Shown here one piece after another: positions 33,386 to 46,221 of a DNA stretch of 64,000 bases. The stretch covers positions 166,682,996 to 166,746,995 of the forward strand of contig CM035413.1 of NCBI GenBank assembly GCA_020310875.1. The letters are read 5' to 3'. The notes beneath the pieces were generated by a model that searched no databases, had not been told where the DNA came from, and saw only the letters and a list, made by a program, of their open reading frames with translations. The stretch is from Ceratopteris richardii (lineage: Eukaryota > Streptophyta > Polypodiopsida > Polypodiales > Pteridaceae). Position numbers and translations under genes: made by a program. Within the stretch, counting starts at the first letter, position 1. Every line of letters starts with the position of its first letter.

Positions 33386-36300
33386 ATGGCAGATCATGTG
33401 TCCATTGATAAATTGGACAGAGATAACTATCGTGCTTGGGTAATGAGGATGGAAGCCTTAATTATGAGTAAGGATCTAATGGTATATGTGACAGGTGAAG
33501 AAGAGAAGCCTAAATTTGAAGATGAAAGTCATCCAAGAAAGGAAGAGCTAGAAGCTTTGAAGCTATGGCAGAAGAGAGATGCAAGTGCAAGAGCTTATAT
33601 ATATAACACTATTACAGATCATTTGTTGCCACATATCAGAGGGTTAGAAACAGCTGAAGACATTTGGAATGCTTTGGAAGATCACTTCCAAAACACTACT
33701 AAAGCTAGGAAAGCTAGCTTATGGTCAGAGTTCACCACATTCAAGAAAAAGCAAAATCAGAGTATTAGTGATTATGTCACTAAGATGAAGGACTTGGCAG
33801 ATAGTCTTGGATCCATTGATGAGGATATTGAAGATCATAGGTTAATAACACAATTACTTGCAGGGTTAAGAGGTGATGAAAGGTGGAAGCCTTTTGTACT
33901 TTCAACAGAACTCTCATTAAATCATTATGTGCCAGAATTGAATCAATTACTTGGATTGATGCTCACATTTGAGCAAGACTTGAAGTCAGATGGAGACAAA
34001 GGTCAAAGTTCTGCAATGTACATGAAGAACAAGAAGAGAGGAGATAAAGGCAAGGCAAAGGATGAAGAAGAGTCAACAAATCAAGCAAATTATGCAAGAG
34101 GAAGAGGTATTGGCAGAGGTAAAAGTCGAGGAAATGGAAGAGGTAGAGGTAATCAGAACAATAACAAGAAGACATGTTGGATTTGTGGATTGAGCAATCA
34201 TCTAGCATATGATTGTTGGCATAATCAACAAGGATCAAGCCAAAATCAGAACAACAATGGCAGAGGAAGAGGTGGAAGATTTCAGAATCAGTTTCAAAGA
34301 GGAAGACAAAATTCAAGAGGAAGTTTTGGTAGAGGTGGTGGAAGAAATTGGAATCAGAACCAATCTTACAACACCACATATTACAATTATGCAAATGATA
34401 CATAGAATGACATTCATACAACATTGATGATGAATGCAATAAGTTCATCAGAGAAGGAGGATCTCAAGGTATTCTATATTGACTTTGGTTGTTCAAATCA
34501 TTTGTCAGGTAATATAGAATTATTGTCAGAATTGGAAGAAGGCAATTCAAGTCATATAGTACAAACAGGTGATAATACAAAACATAGTGTGCATTCAATT
34601 GGAAAAGTGAAGTGCAGGAGTGGAGCTGATTTGTTAACAAATGTTTTGTATGTTCCAACAATACCAAAGAATCTAATTAGTGTTGGACAAATAGTGGAAA
34701 AAGGTTTTCAAGTCAGATTTACAAATGAAGGAGTATTTGTTGAAGATCCAGAGGATGGATACAATCCCATTGTTTGTGGAAAGAAGGAAGGTAGACTTTT
34801 TACTCTCAAAGTGCAAGGAAATGTTGGTCAAGCCCTAATCACACATGGTGATGAAGTAATTACAGAGTTAGATCTTTGGCATAAGAGATTGGGACACTTC
34901 AATGAAAGAGGAATCAAAACTATGGTGGAGAACCAATCTGTATTGGGGCTACCAAATGTGAAGAATCAACATATGATATACAAGTGTGAAGCTTGTCAGA
35001 TGGGAAAAGCACATAGACTACCATTTCAGAAGAAAGGTTTCAAGCATGATGGTTTGCTTGAACTCATACATACAGATGTATGGGGACCAGCAAAAGAAGG
35101 ATCAATAAATGGATCTAGGTATTATGTTTTGTTTATTGATGATGCTACAAGGTGGATAACCCTTTATGTTTTAAAAGAAAGATCAGAAGTATTTGGAGCC
35201 TTCAAACATTTTCATGCTTATGCAGAAAGAGTTACATGTCAAAAACTCAAGAGGTTAAGGTTTGATGGAGGGGGAGAATACTTCTCCCAAGAGTTTAATG
35301 ATTATCTTTGGAATGCAGGTATCAAGAGAGAGATAACTTGCAGGTATACACCTCAACATAATGGGGTGGCAAAAAGGAGAAATAGAACATTGGTTGAATT
35401 TGCAAGAGCAATGTTAAAGGAAAAGAATTGCCCTAATTATCTTTGGGTTGAGGCTGTAAATACAGCTACATACCTTGTTAATAGGCTACCATGTGGAGCT
35501 TTGAATGGTATGACCCCTTATGAAGCTTGGTGGGGTAAGAAACCAACACTTGACCATTGTAAAGTGTTTGGATCAATTGCCTATGCTTATGTGCCATCAC
35601 AACTCAGACATAAGCTTGAACCAAAGGTAGAGAAATATGTGTTTATTGGGTATGATGAAAAGCAAATGGGTTATAGGCTATGGAGTCCTTTAACTAAACA
35701 TTTTAATGTTTCCAGAGATGTGACCTTTGATGAACAGAAGAGTTGGTATGCAGATAAAGATTGTGACCTTGAAACATTTGAAGAAGAGATAAGAAGGAAT
35801 GCAAAAGGTAAGTCACATATGCAGATAGATGGAGATGAAGAACATATGCAAGCAAGCACATCAAGAGTTGGATCGTATAGAAGGAATGAAGATGGACCAA
35901 TATTTGATGAAGAAGTACATCCAGATATACATGAAGAGTGTGAACCAAGAAGATCAACCAGAATGAGGAAGCAACCTACAAGGTATTCCTATGATACTTC
36001 TTACTTGACTCAGAAAAATTATGCTTACATGGTTAAGGAAGATGAAGAACCTCAAAGTTATGATGAAGCAAAGGGTAAGAGACAATGGGAAGGAGCAATG
36101 AAGGAAGAGTTTGATGCACTTGAAGAAAACAAAACTTGGGAACTTGTTCCAAAGCCTAATGGTAAGAAAGTGATTGGAAATAAATGGGTTTACAAAATTA
36201 AGAAGCATGCAGATGGAACTATAGCCAGATACAAAGCCAGATTAGTGGTTAAAGGCTATGCTCAAACTTTTGGCATAGATTTTGATGAGACATTTAGTCC

Positions 36301-37579
36301 TGTGGCAAAGATGTCAACCATAAGGACAATCATTGCTATTGCAGCATCAAAAGGATGGACATTGAGTCAATTGGACATTAAGAATGCATTTTTAAATGGA
36401 TATATATCAGATGAGGTCTACATGGAGCAACCTCAAGGGTTTGCAGATCATAAGTTTCCAAATTATGTTTGCAGGTTGAGAAGAGCTCTTTATGGTTTGA
36501 AGCAAGCTCCAAGAGCTTGGAATTATAGACTTGTAAAGTATCTTAATGATCTTGGATATCAAAGTTCAAAGGCAGATGCAAGTTTACTTATCAAAAGAAC
36601 AGATGAAGGTATGATCTACATTTGCATTTATGTGGATGATATTATAATTACAGGTACTTCAAATGAAGGAATCAAGGAGGTGAAGAAGCTACTTGAGAAG
36701 GAATTCAAGATAAGTGATCTAGGAAAATTGTCATATTTTCTTGGAATGGAAATCACTTATGCAGAACATGGCATATATGTATCACATGAAAGGTATCTCT
36801 TGAATCTTCTAAAGAAGTTTAACATGGAGAATTGCAGAGAGGCATCAACACCACTAGAGGTCAATCATAAACTCAGTAGATATGATGGTGCAGAGTTCAA
36901 AGACATGAGGAAGTATCAATCTTTAGTGGGAAGTTTAATTTATGCCACACTAACAAGGCCTGATCTTAGTTATGCAGTTGGTGTTCTTTCTCAATTCATG
37001 CATTGTCCAAAGGATCCACATTGGATTGCAGGTCAAAGAGTTCTTAGATATATCAAAGGGACTTTGAAAGAAGGGTTGTATTATCCTTTTACATCAAATA
37101 TAAGATTGAGAGCCTATAGTGATTCAGATTGGGCAGGAAGTCAGGATGATAGGAGATCTACTCATGGCTACATGATATACATTGGAGATAAGCTTGTGAG
37201 TTGGTGTTCAAAGAAACAACACACAGTGGCCTTATCATCAACAGAAGCTGAATACAAAGGACTTGTGGAAGCAGCAAAGGAAGTCATATGGATGCAGACA
37301 TTATTCAAAAGCTTGGGAATTGATCAAGGTATACCTATCATTCATGGAGATAATATGAGCTCATTATATCTTGCAGCAAATCCTGTATTTCATGCAAGGA
37401 CAAAGCACATAGAAATACAGTATCATTTTCTCAGAGAAAAGGTAATGGAGAAGGAGATTGAAGTGGTGTGCACTTCTACAAAAGATCAGATTGCAGATAT
37501 TATGACAAAGAGCTTGGATGGAGTGAAGACAAATAGGTTCAAGGAGATGGCAGGAATAAAAGAGAAGAAGACTATGTGA
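33386..37579 (+). pseudogene. Element D gag-pol, one stop and lost catalytic residues
   Basis: The start MADHVSIDKL is at the position of gag in A and H. Gag with a CCHC knuckle CWICGLSNHLAYDC is open to a TAG at 34403-34405. After this the same frame continues for over 1050 codons. The protease motif is YIDFGCSNH instead of YIDSGCSNH (Phe codon 34484-34486). Integrase keeps HTDVWGP, but the motif NGVAERRNR reads NGVAKRRNR (Lys codon 35372-35374), which loses the catalytic Glu. RSDGGGEY reads RFDGGGEY. RT has YVDDIIITG and RNase H has SDSDWAG with SSTEAEYKG. Without active protease or integrase, this copy could only have moved with help from another element, unless the changes came after insertion. 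Confidence 0.95.
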
Positions 37580-37605
37580 AGAAGTCAAAGTATGCTAATT
37601 AGTGA

Positions 37606-37617
37606 TTGAGGGGGAGC
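37606..37617 (+). promoter_or_regulatory. Element D polypurine tract
   Basis: TTGAGGGGGAGC next to the 3' LTR start. Confidence 0.9.
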
Positions 37618-38628
37618 TGTTGGGACTTCACTCACTAATTAGGCATGGATACATGAAGACATATGGAGGAAGGAAGAAGGAAAGGAGAAGTGAAGAAGAA
37701 GCATACAGAAAATCAAGCCTAAGTGAAGGGACAATTTCACTATTGTAAATTAGTGCAAAATTAGAGTCTAAGTTTTATTTTGATCTTCAAAACTTACGAG
37801 TTCAAGTCTAGGAGAATGTAAACCATAGGTATATAAGTTAATCTGAGACAAAAACATAATAGAGAGAACTCAATTTTGTAATCTCAGTGAGTAGAGAAAA
37901 GTCGTGTCTTTTCTGAGAGAGATGTTGAGGAAAAACTTCTGAGTCTGAGAGAGTTTTCCATGGCTATGAGCAAAATTAGGCCAAGCCATTTTGTACACAT
38001 CTTCTCTGATATACAACATATGTTTGTGTAGAAGGATTGAGTTTAATTCCTCTTGTACATTGAGTTCTAAGTCATTTCATATGACTATGTAAGTTAGTTG
38101 ACAGTTACGACTTTTCTGGCGCACATTTGTCTGAACTTCTTAAGGTCAGATCTCGAAGTATACTGTAAAGTTTTCAGTAAGTGATAGCTCATTTTAAAGC
38201 TACTGTCTTCAACTACATTTGGTCAAAAGATCTTTAAGAAACGGGACGCATACTCAGAGAAATCAGCTTAACAGTGAAGGTATGTCAAATCGATGAAGTC
38301 AATTTCCAATTTTCAGACATAGTGGAAAGGTTGAAGCAAAATCAGAAGATTTTGAAGTTATTACTTGAAAGTTTTGCTTGTTATGTGTTACTTAACATTA
38401 GCAAGAACCTTTCTTAGTAAATTATCAGAGGAGTTTGCAAAGATCAAGCTAATACAGGTCAGATTGAAGGTTTGAAGAAAAGGCGCAGATTTCTGTGAAG
38501 TGAAATTTTGATTTTCACTAAGTTCAGAGATGAAGACTCACATTTAGAGTTTTGCTAAGCTAATGATGGTTATGGAGGTCTTCTAATACCACATTAGTTT
38601 AGTTCTTGTGGTGTTTCACACACCAACA
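37618..38628 (+). repeat. Element D 3' LTR
   Basis: 1011 bp, followed by the target copy AGTTT at 38629-38633. Confidence 0.96.
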
Positions 38629-38633
38629 AGTTT

Positions 38634-39449
38634 GAATTCAAATTCAAACTTTGAACTCAACTACTATAAAAGTGATCATCAAAAAGTGGCGGGTAAGACT
38701 CATCAATCCGAGCTCCTCATTGTCATTTCTGAGTGTGTGTGTGTGAGGCCTACACTCTAGCCCACCCTATCTACACCATTAGGCAATGATCTTCATGCCT
38801 ATGGCATTTTATACAAGTGTTCATTAATACATATATCTACATTATTCATTTCTGAGCGCTCTGTCATAGTGTTTGAAAGTTTGTCAACTTGTGGAGAGCA
38901 TATCTCACTCATTTCTTCACCAAATTCAAAGATCTATAGCTTCTTGGAACCACCTCTTATCTACATGATGTCAAAATGTGAAGGACTTCTATTTAGTCAT
39001 TTCACAAAAAAGTTCGTCGAAGTGATCACTGGTCAAAGTCTAGAAGAATCCTAAAATATCGAGGGTAAAGGTTTACTTGCTAAATTGATTTCTCTAAGCA
39101 TAGTTAGTCCTTTTAAGTGATATCACCTGAAATAGTTAGCTTTCCAAGGTAAGTAGATACCCCTAAAATGAATTTTTCCAATTCCTACTATGCTGGTCAT
39201 ACTAAGCAAAAGCTACAGCAGGTGTCAAGTCAAAAATAGAAGGTTTTCTTGAAAGCTTGAAGTTCAAAGTTGTCTTTTTTTATTCAATCTCTGCATACAT
39301 CATTTCCAAAGTACATAGGCCATTTTATGGTGTCATTGGAAAGCTAAAAGGGTCCCCTTATCAACTCTGCAGCATCAAAGGGCTGGTACAAAGCAGGATT
39401 CGGCAGTACCTACTCATCTTCTTGAAGTATTCATCCATCATTCCCAACA
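38634..39449 (+). repeat. Element G 5' LTR, second part
   Basis: It resumes the G LTR after D and ends ATTCCCAACA at 39449. Together with 31924-32160 the LTR is about 1053 bp. The TATA box TATAAAAG is at 38665-38672, and the same site in the 3' LTR reads TACAAAAG. The motif TTTGAATTCAAATTCAAA lies just upstream of the box, and D landed at its left edge. Confidence 0.92.
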
Positions 39450-39450
39450 G

Positions 39451-39462
39451 TGGTATGAGAGC
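39451..39462 (+). promoter_or_regulatory. Element G primer-binding site
   Basis: TGGTATGAGAGC, one mismatch to the tRNA-Met(i) complement. It lies 13 bases before the gag start. Confidence 0.85.
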
Positions 39463-39475
39463 AAGTCAAGGTAAA

Positions 39476-40531
39476 ATGGCAGATGGCTTTCCTTCATTTA
39501 TTGATAAATTGGACAGGAACAACTATCAGGCATGGTCTATAAGGATGAAGACATATCTACAAGGAAGGAGGCTTTATGGATACATCTCAGGAGATGAGGA
39601 ATTACCCTCATTCAAAAACAGAGGACTACCAACAAAGGAAGAACATGAGAAGATCAACACATGGTGTGCCAAGGATGCATTAGCAATGTCTTACTTACTC
39701 AACTCCATCAGTGATTTTCTTTTGCCACATATTAGAAACTGCACGACATCCCAAGAGACTTGGGAAACCTTGTGATCCTATTTTTCTTCCAACACAAGGG
39801 CAAGAGAAAAGCAATTGTGGATTGAATTCACCACACTAAGGAAGCAACCTAAGTAGGCTATTTCAGAGTTTGTGACTAAGATTAAAGATGTAGCAGATCA
39901 GCTAGCAAGCATAGGAGAAGAGATTGAAGAAGAGAAGATAGTAAGGCAAGTGATCAATGGGATTTAAGCTGATGAAAAATGGGAAAGCTTTACCACTGCC
40001 ATGGACCTATACATGGACATGCAAATTCCAGATCTTACCACTCTCATGGGGCAATTGTTCACTCATGAAGCCAAGCTAAACAAGAATCGAGACACATCCA
40101 AAGGTAATAGCTCTTCTGCTCTATACGCTGATAAAAGTAAGTCTAAATATAAAGGCAAGAACAAGAAAGGAGAGGACGAAGGCACTACCTCTCAAGCCAA
40201 CTATGCAGGGAGAGGTAGATCATCAAGAGGAAGGGGCAGAGGAGGTAAGCAAGGTAGGGGGAGATCCTATAACTGTTCACCATGCAACATTTGTGGTTTA
40301 TCAAATTGTACTATAGATGAGTGTTTCAAGAACTACAAGAATCAGAGAGAAAGAGGATATCAAAGAGGTGGATACTAACAATCAAGAGGTAGATTCAACC
40401 ATCATCAAGGGTACAACAACAACTACAACAATAACTACAACAACAACTACAATGGCAACTACCCAGGAGGATTCAAATCCAGAAAGGATTACAATAATTA
40501 TACAGAAGAGCAAGATGATTCTTTTCTAATT
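39476..40531 (+). pseudogene. Element G gag, decayed
   Basis: The start MADGFPSFIDKL is in the family position. One hundred codons are open to a TGA at 39773-39775. Further stops occur (for example GIK-to-stop near 39966 and TAA at 40376-40378). The knuckle reads CNICGLSNCTIDEC, so the zinc-binding His is replaced by Cys. Asn/Tyr-rich repeats near 40410-40460 precede the protease region. Confidence 0.88.
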
Positions 40532-43500
40532 ATGAACATGACCTCAAAACCAGGTACAAATGATGACCATCTCTTTTACATTGACTCACGATGCTCAAAT
40601 CATGTGGCTAGCAATGTAGCTCTACTCTCTGACCTTGAAGAACCAAAAGGTAAGCATCAAGTACAAACAGGTGATGACACCAAGCACTCAGTAGTTAAAG
40701 TTGGAAATGTTAAGACTTTTGATGGAAATCAAAACTTGTTGAGTAGGGTACTATATGTACCAACCATTATAAAAAACTTGATGAGTGTTGGACAGATTGT
40801 GGAAAAAGGTTTGCACGTCAGATTCAACCAATTTGGAGCATTTGTGGAGGATCCCAAGCAGGGGTTCAAGAGAATTGCTAAAGGAAAAAGACAGGTAGAC
40901 TTTTTACTTTTGAACTAGAAGATACAAAGAATATTGCATTATACAGTTACAAAGATCAAACACTTTCAAAGCTTGAGATATGGCATAAAAGATTAGGGCA
41001 TGTAGGAGAAAGAACCTTGAAGCAAATATGCAGGGACCAATGTGTGCTTGGGATACGTAATGTATCCAAGCAACATATGATCTACAAGTGTGGAGCTTGT
41101 CAGTTTGGGAAGTCACACAGGTTACCCTTCTCAAGGAAAGGGTACATGCATGAGGACTACGTAGAGCTTGTTCATACATATGTATGGGGACCAAGCAAAG
41201 ACCCCTCAATCTCAGGATCAAGGTACTATGTATCTTTTATTGATGATTATAGTAGGTGGACTATATTGTACTTCATGAAGCACAAAGATGAGGTGTTCAA
41301 TTGTTTTAAAACGTATCTTGCACTTGTTGAGAATCAGACAGGGAAGAATTTAAAGAGGCTAAGGTCAGATGGAGGAGGTGAGTACTTCTCCAATGAGTTT
41401 GAAGCTTTCTTGCAAGACAGAGGAATCAAAAGAGAGATCACCACAAGGCATACTCCTGAACATAATGGGGTAGCTAAGAGAAGAAATAGTGTGCTTGTTG
41501 AAACAGTTAGGTCAATGTTAAATGAAAAGACGTTACCTAACTATTTATGGGCAGAGAGTGTATCTACTGCCACTTACCTCATAAACAGGTTACCATCTAA
41601 GTTCCTTGATGGGATGACTCCTTGTGAAGCATGGCATGGGAAAAGACCCTCACTTGATCATTGCAGGATATTTGGATGTGTAACATATGTACACATTCCT
41701 TCTCAGATAAGAGGTAAGCTAGACCCTAAGGTTGAGAAGTGTATCTTTATTGGATATGATCTAAATCAGAAAGGTTACAGATTCTACAACCCTTCAAATA
41801 AGGGATTCATGGTTAGTAGAGATGTTGTCTTTGATGAAAATGATTCTTGGTATGAGAATGAATGAAGGAAGTTTAAACTACCCTATGATTTGGAGGAGCA
41901 GTTTCCAAGTCTTGCTAAGGAGGAACCTACTCAGAATGAAGACTCCAATTCAGATGATGAAGACATTATCAATTATGAAGAATTCAAGGCATGGAAGTCC
42001 AAAGGCAAACTCAAGATGAAGAAGCTTGAAGACATACCTGAGTCTTCAAACCAATCAATCAAAAGATCACAAAGGGAGAGCAAAAAACCTATCAGATATG
42101 GGTATGATACCTCTCTTGTTACTAAACACTCTGTTTATCTTGCCAAAGATTTGTCAATTGAAGAACCAGGATCATATGAAGAAGCCATGACCAAGACATA
42201 ATGGAAGGAAGCTATGGATGAGGAGATTGAAGCACTCAAAGAATGTGACACATGGGAACTAGTACCAAAGAAAGACTCCATGAACGTAATTGGATCTATA
42301 AAATCAAAAGAAATTCTGATGGGTCAATAAGTAGCTACAAAGCTAGATTGGTGGCCAAGGGTTTTGCACAATCCCAAGGCATTGACTATGAAGAAACATT
42401 CTCACCTGTGGCCAAGATGCAAACCATCAGGGTGTTGGTGAGTGTGGCTGCATCACAAAATTGGAACATACATCAATTAGATGTAAAAAATGCCTTTTTG
42501 AATGGATGGATTTCAGAGGAGGTATATATGTCACAACCTGTTGGCTATGAGGATCCAAACAAGGTAACATATGTGTGCAAATTGAATAAAGCTCTTTATG
42601 GATTGAAGCAGGCACCTAGGGCATGGAATCACAGGTTGACCACTTACCTTCAAGACCAAGGTTTTGTCATGAGCAAGGCTGACACTTCTCTATTCATCAA
42701 GAGGAGTAGTTAAGAGGTAATATACCTATGTGTATATGTTGATGATATCATACTTACATGTAATGATGTCAATGGAATCAGACAAATCAAGAACCAGATG
42801 ATGAAGGAGTTCAAGATCAGTAATCTTGGTCTACTAAAGTATTTTCTTCGACTTGAGTTAGTCTATACTAACTCTGGAATCTACATTAGTCACAAAAAGT
42901 ACATATAGGATATGTTGAAGAAGTTTCATTTGCAGGATGCTAAAGTTGCAAGTACTCCGATGGAGGTAAACCTAAAACTAAGTGCCCATGAAGCTGATGA
43001 AATTGATGACATTACAGATTATCATGGTGGGTAGCTTGAATTATGCTACCTTGAGAACGATAGATATTGCATATGGAGTTAGTGTGCTAAGTCAGTTTAT
43101 GCACAAGCCTAGAACACCTCACTTGGAGGCTACCAAAAGGATATTAAAGTATCTCAGGGGTACACAACATCATGGTTTGTATTTCCCTTACACCTCAGAT
43201 TTGGATATTAAGATCTATTCAGATGCTGATTGGGCAGGATGCAAGGATGATAGGAGGAGCACTTCTGGATACATTTCATTTGCAGGTGATAAACCAATAT
43301 CATGGTCTTCAAAGAAGCAACCTACTATTGCTTTATCATAAAGGTTACAGATTCTACAACCCTTCAAATAAGGGCTTCATGGTTAGTAGAGATGTTGTCT
43401 TTGATGAAAATGATTCTTGGTATGAGAATGAATGCAGGAAGTTTAAACTACCCTATGATTTGGAGGAGGAGTTTCCAATTCTTGGTAAGGAGGAACCTAC

Positions 43501-45152
43501 TCAGAATGAAGAATCCAATTCAGATGATGAAGACATTATCAATTATGAAGAATTCAAGGCATGGAAGTCCAAAGGCAAACTCAAGATGAAGAAGCTTGAA
43601 GACATACTTGAGTCTTCAAACCAATCAATCAAAAGATCACAAAGGGAGAAAAAAACCTATCAGATATGGGTATGATACCTCTCTTGTTACTAAACACTCT
43701 GTTTATCTTGCCAAAGATTTGTCAATTGAAGAACGAGGACCATATGAAGAAGCCATGACCAAGATAGAATGGAAGGAAGCTATGGATGAGGAGATTGAAG
43801 CACTCAAAGAATGTGACACATGGGAACTAGTACCAAAGAAAGACTCCATGAACGTAATTGGATCCATAAAATCAAAAGAAATTCTGATGGGTCAATAAGC
43901 AGGTACAAACCTAGATTGGTGTCCAAGGCTTTTGCACAATCCCAAGGCATTGACTATGAAGAAACATTCTCATCTGTGGCCAAGATGCAAACCATCAGGG
44001 TGTTGGTAAGTGTGACTGCATCAAAAAATTGGAACATGTATCAATTAGATGTAAAAAATGCCTTTTTGAATGGATGTATTTCAGAGGAGGTATGTATGTC
44101 ACAACCTCCTGGCTATGAGGATCCAAAAAAGGTAAAATATGTGTGCAAATTGAATAAATCTCTTTATGGATTGAAGCAAGCACCTAAGGCATGGAATCAC
44201 AAGTCGACCACATACCTTCAAGACCAAGGTTTTGTCATGAACAAGGCTGACACTTCTCTATTCATCAAGAGGAGTAATTCAGAGGTAATATACCTATGTG
44301 TATATGTTGATGGTATCATACTTACATGTAATGATGTCAATGAAATCAGACAAATCAAGAACTAGATGATGGAGTTCAAGATCAGTGATCTTGGTCTACT
44401 AAAGCATTTTCTTGGACTTGACTTAGTCTATACTAACTCTGGAATCTACATAAATCAGAAAAAGTACATACAAGATATGTTGAAGAAGTTTCATTTGCAG
44501 GATGCTAAAGTTGCAAGTACTCCAATGGAGGTAAACCTAAAAGTAAGTGCCCATGAAGGTGATGAAATTGATGACATTACAGATTATCAAAGCAGGGTAT
44601 GTAGCTTGAATTATGCTACCTTGACAAGGATAGATATTGCATATGGAGTTAGTGTGCTAAGTTAGTTTATGCACAAGCCTAGAGCACCTCACTTGGAGGC
44701 TGCCAAAAGGATATTAAAGTATCTCAAGGGTACACAACATCATGGTTTGTATTTCCCTTACACCTGAGATTTGGATATTAAGATCTATTCAGATGTTGAT
44801 TGGGCACGATGCAAGGATGATAGGAGGAGCACTTCTGGATACATTTCATTTGCAAGTGATAAACCAATATCATGGTGTTCAAAGAAGCAACCTATTGTTG
44901 CTTTCTCTTCTACAGAGGCAGAGTATAGAGGATTGGTAAATGCCACTCAAGAAGCTATATGGATCAAGTTATTATATACAGATGTGGGTTTGTATACTAC
45001 CTCACCATTGATATTTGGAGATAATACAAGCTCACTTCACCTTGCAGCTAATCCTATTTATCATGCTAGGACCAAGCATATAGAGGTCCATTACCACTAT
45101 GTGACAGAGAAGCTATTAAGCAAGGACATTCAACTAACTTATGTATCAACCA
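40532..45152 (+). pseudogene. Element G pol, decayed, with internal tandem duplication
   Basis: The protease motif is YIDSRCSNH (Gly of D-S-G lost). In integrase HTDVWGP is HTYVWGP and NGVAERRNR is NGVAKRRNS, so two catalytic acids are lost. RT and RNase H follow but exist twice. Bases 41770-43339 and 43340 to about 44907 are near copies at an offset of 1570 bases, so the order is IN end, RT, RNase H (to KKQPTIALS), then again IN end, RT, RNase H. Both copies share the same frame-breaking loss after VIGS. F interrupts at 45152 after KDIQLTYVST. The frame continues in 56966-56982 and 63424-63504. Confidence 0.9.
41770..44907 (+). repeat. 1.57-kb tandem duplication inside element G pol
   Basis: The sequence AAAGGTTACAGATTCTACAA starts at 41770 and again at 43340. 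The two copies align at +1570 and later +1568 through integrase C-terminus, RT and RNase H, with a few percent difference. The junction at 43339/43340 cuts the RNase H motif ALSSTEAEY after ALS. Confidence 0.93.
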
Positions 45153-46209
45153 TGTTGGGATAGATGGATGGATGCTCCAAGAGACTGAGAAGGTACTGCT
45201 AAACCTGCTTTGTACCAGCCCTCTTTTGCTTCAGAGTTGATAAGTAGACCTTCTTAGCTATCCAATAACACCAAAAAATGGCCTATCTACGTTGGAAGTG
45301 ATGTGTGTAATGATTGAATCAAAACAGATAACTTTGAAGTTCACAAACTCAAGAAAACCTTCTATTTTAGTCTTGACACCTGCTGATTGTTTTGCTCAGT
45401 GTGACCAGTACAGTAAAAATTAATAAGATTCCTTCTAGGGGTATTTAATTAGCTTAGTAAGCTACCATTTTCAAGTGGAATGATGTAAAAACATAAACTA
45501 TGCTAAGAGAAATCAATTTAGCAAGTTTAGCTATACCCCCGACTTTTTAGGACTGTAGCAAAAATTGACCAGAGTTCACCTCGACGCGGATTTCTCTGAA
45601 ATGGCTAAATAGAATCACTTCAAACTTTGATAGCATGTAGATGACTTTGAGCTGAATCGAACAAGCTTCAAATCACTTGATTTCGTGGAGAATTGACTGA
45701 GATATGCCTTTGACAAGTTGACAGACTTTTGAGTAGACTAACAGAGAACTCAAAGATTAATGATGTAAATGTATCTATAAATTAACACTTGTATACAATC
45801 CCATTGGCATGAATAACATTGCCTAATGGTGTAGAGAGGTGTAGGATATGGTATAGTCCTCACACACACTCAAACTCAGTAGAATGAGGCTCGGGAATGA
45901 TCTCTGCTAACCGCGACTTTTCATGTTCACTTTTTATATGTGATGAGCTAAGATTTGAATTCAAATTCAAATTTTGGCTCCCTATGATCAAGCTCCTAAA
46001 TGCTTGGAAATATTCCTTCAATCAAATGAGCTACTTTTCCATGACTCATTGTGGTAGGTGATTACAAAAAGATTCTAAGTCAATTTGACTTTTACAATGA
46101 GGTAAAGTGGTAATTAACCACTAGCATATGTTCCTATGCTTCTTCATGTATGTGTAGACTTTAATGTATCCTTTGAGCCAAATGTGTAGGCTTGCAAATT
46201 ACACCAACA
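45153..46209 (-). repeat. Element F 3' LTR
   Basis: 1057 bp with TG/CA ends. The minus-strand TATA box TATAAAAA corresponds to 45938-45931. The TTTGAATTCAAATTCAAA motif lies directly upstream of it at about 45954-45972. Confidence 0.94.
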
Positions 46210-46221
46210 GCTCCCCCTCAA
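46210..46221 (-). promoter_or_regulatory. Element F polypurine tract
   Basis: TTGAGGGGGAGC on the minus strand, adjacent to the 3' LTR. Confidence 0.9.

Larger units (their letters stand above)
32161..38628 (+). mobile_element. Copia LTR retrotransposon D, complete in structure but catalytically dead
   Basis: It has two 1011-bp LTRs (32161-33171, 37618-38628), target duplication AGTTT (32156-32160, 38629-38633), a primer-binding site and a polypurine tract. I counted about 7 LTR differences (0.7%), the lowest in the window, so it is the youngest datable insertion. Its gag-pol has one stop and changed catalytic residues. Confidence 0.96.

Noticed and set aside
43340-45152. A separate copia element starting in the middle of G
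   Set aside because: There is no LTR, primer-binding site or target duplication at 43340. The sequence is a tandem copy of 41770-43339 with shared lesions.
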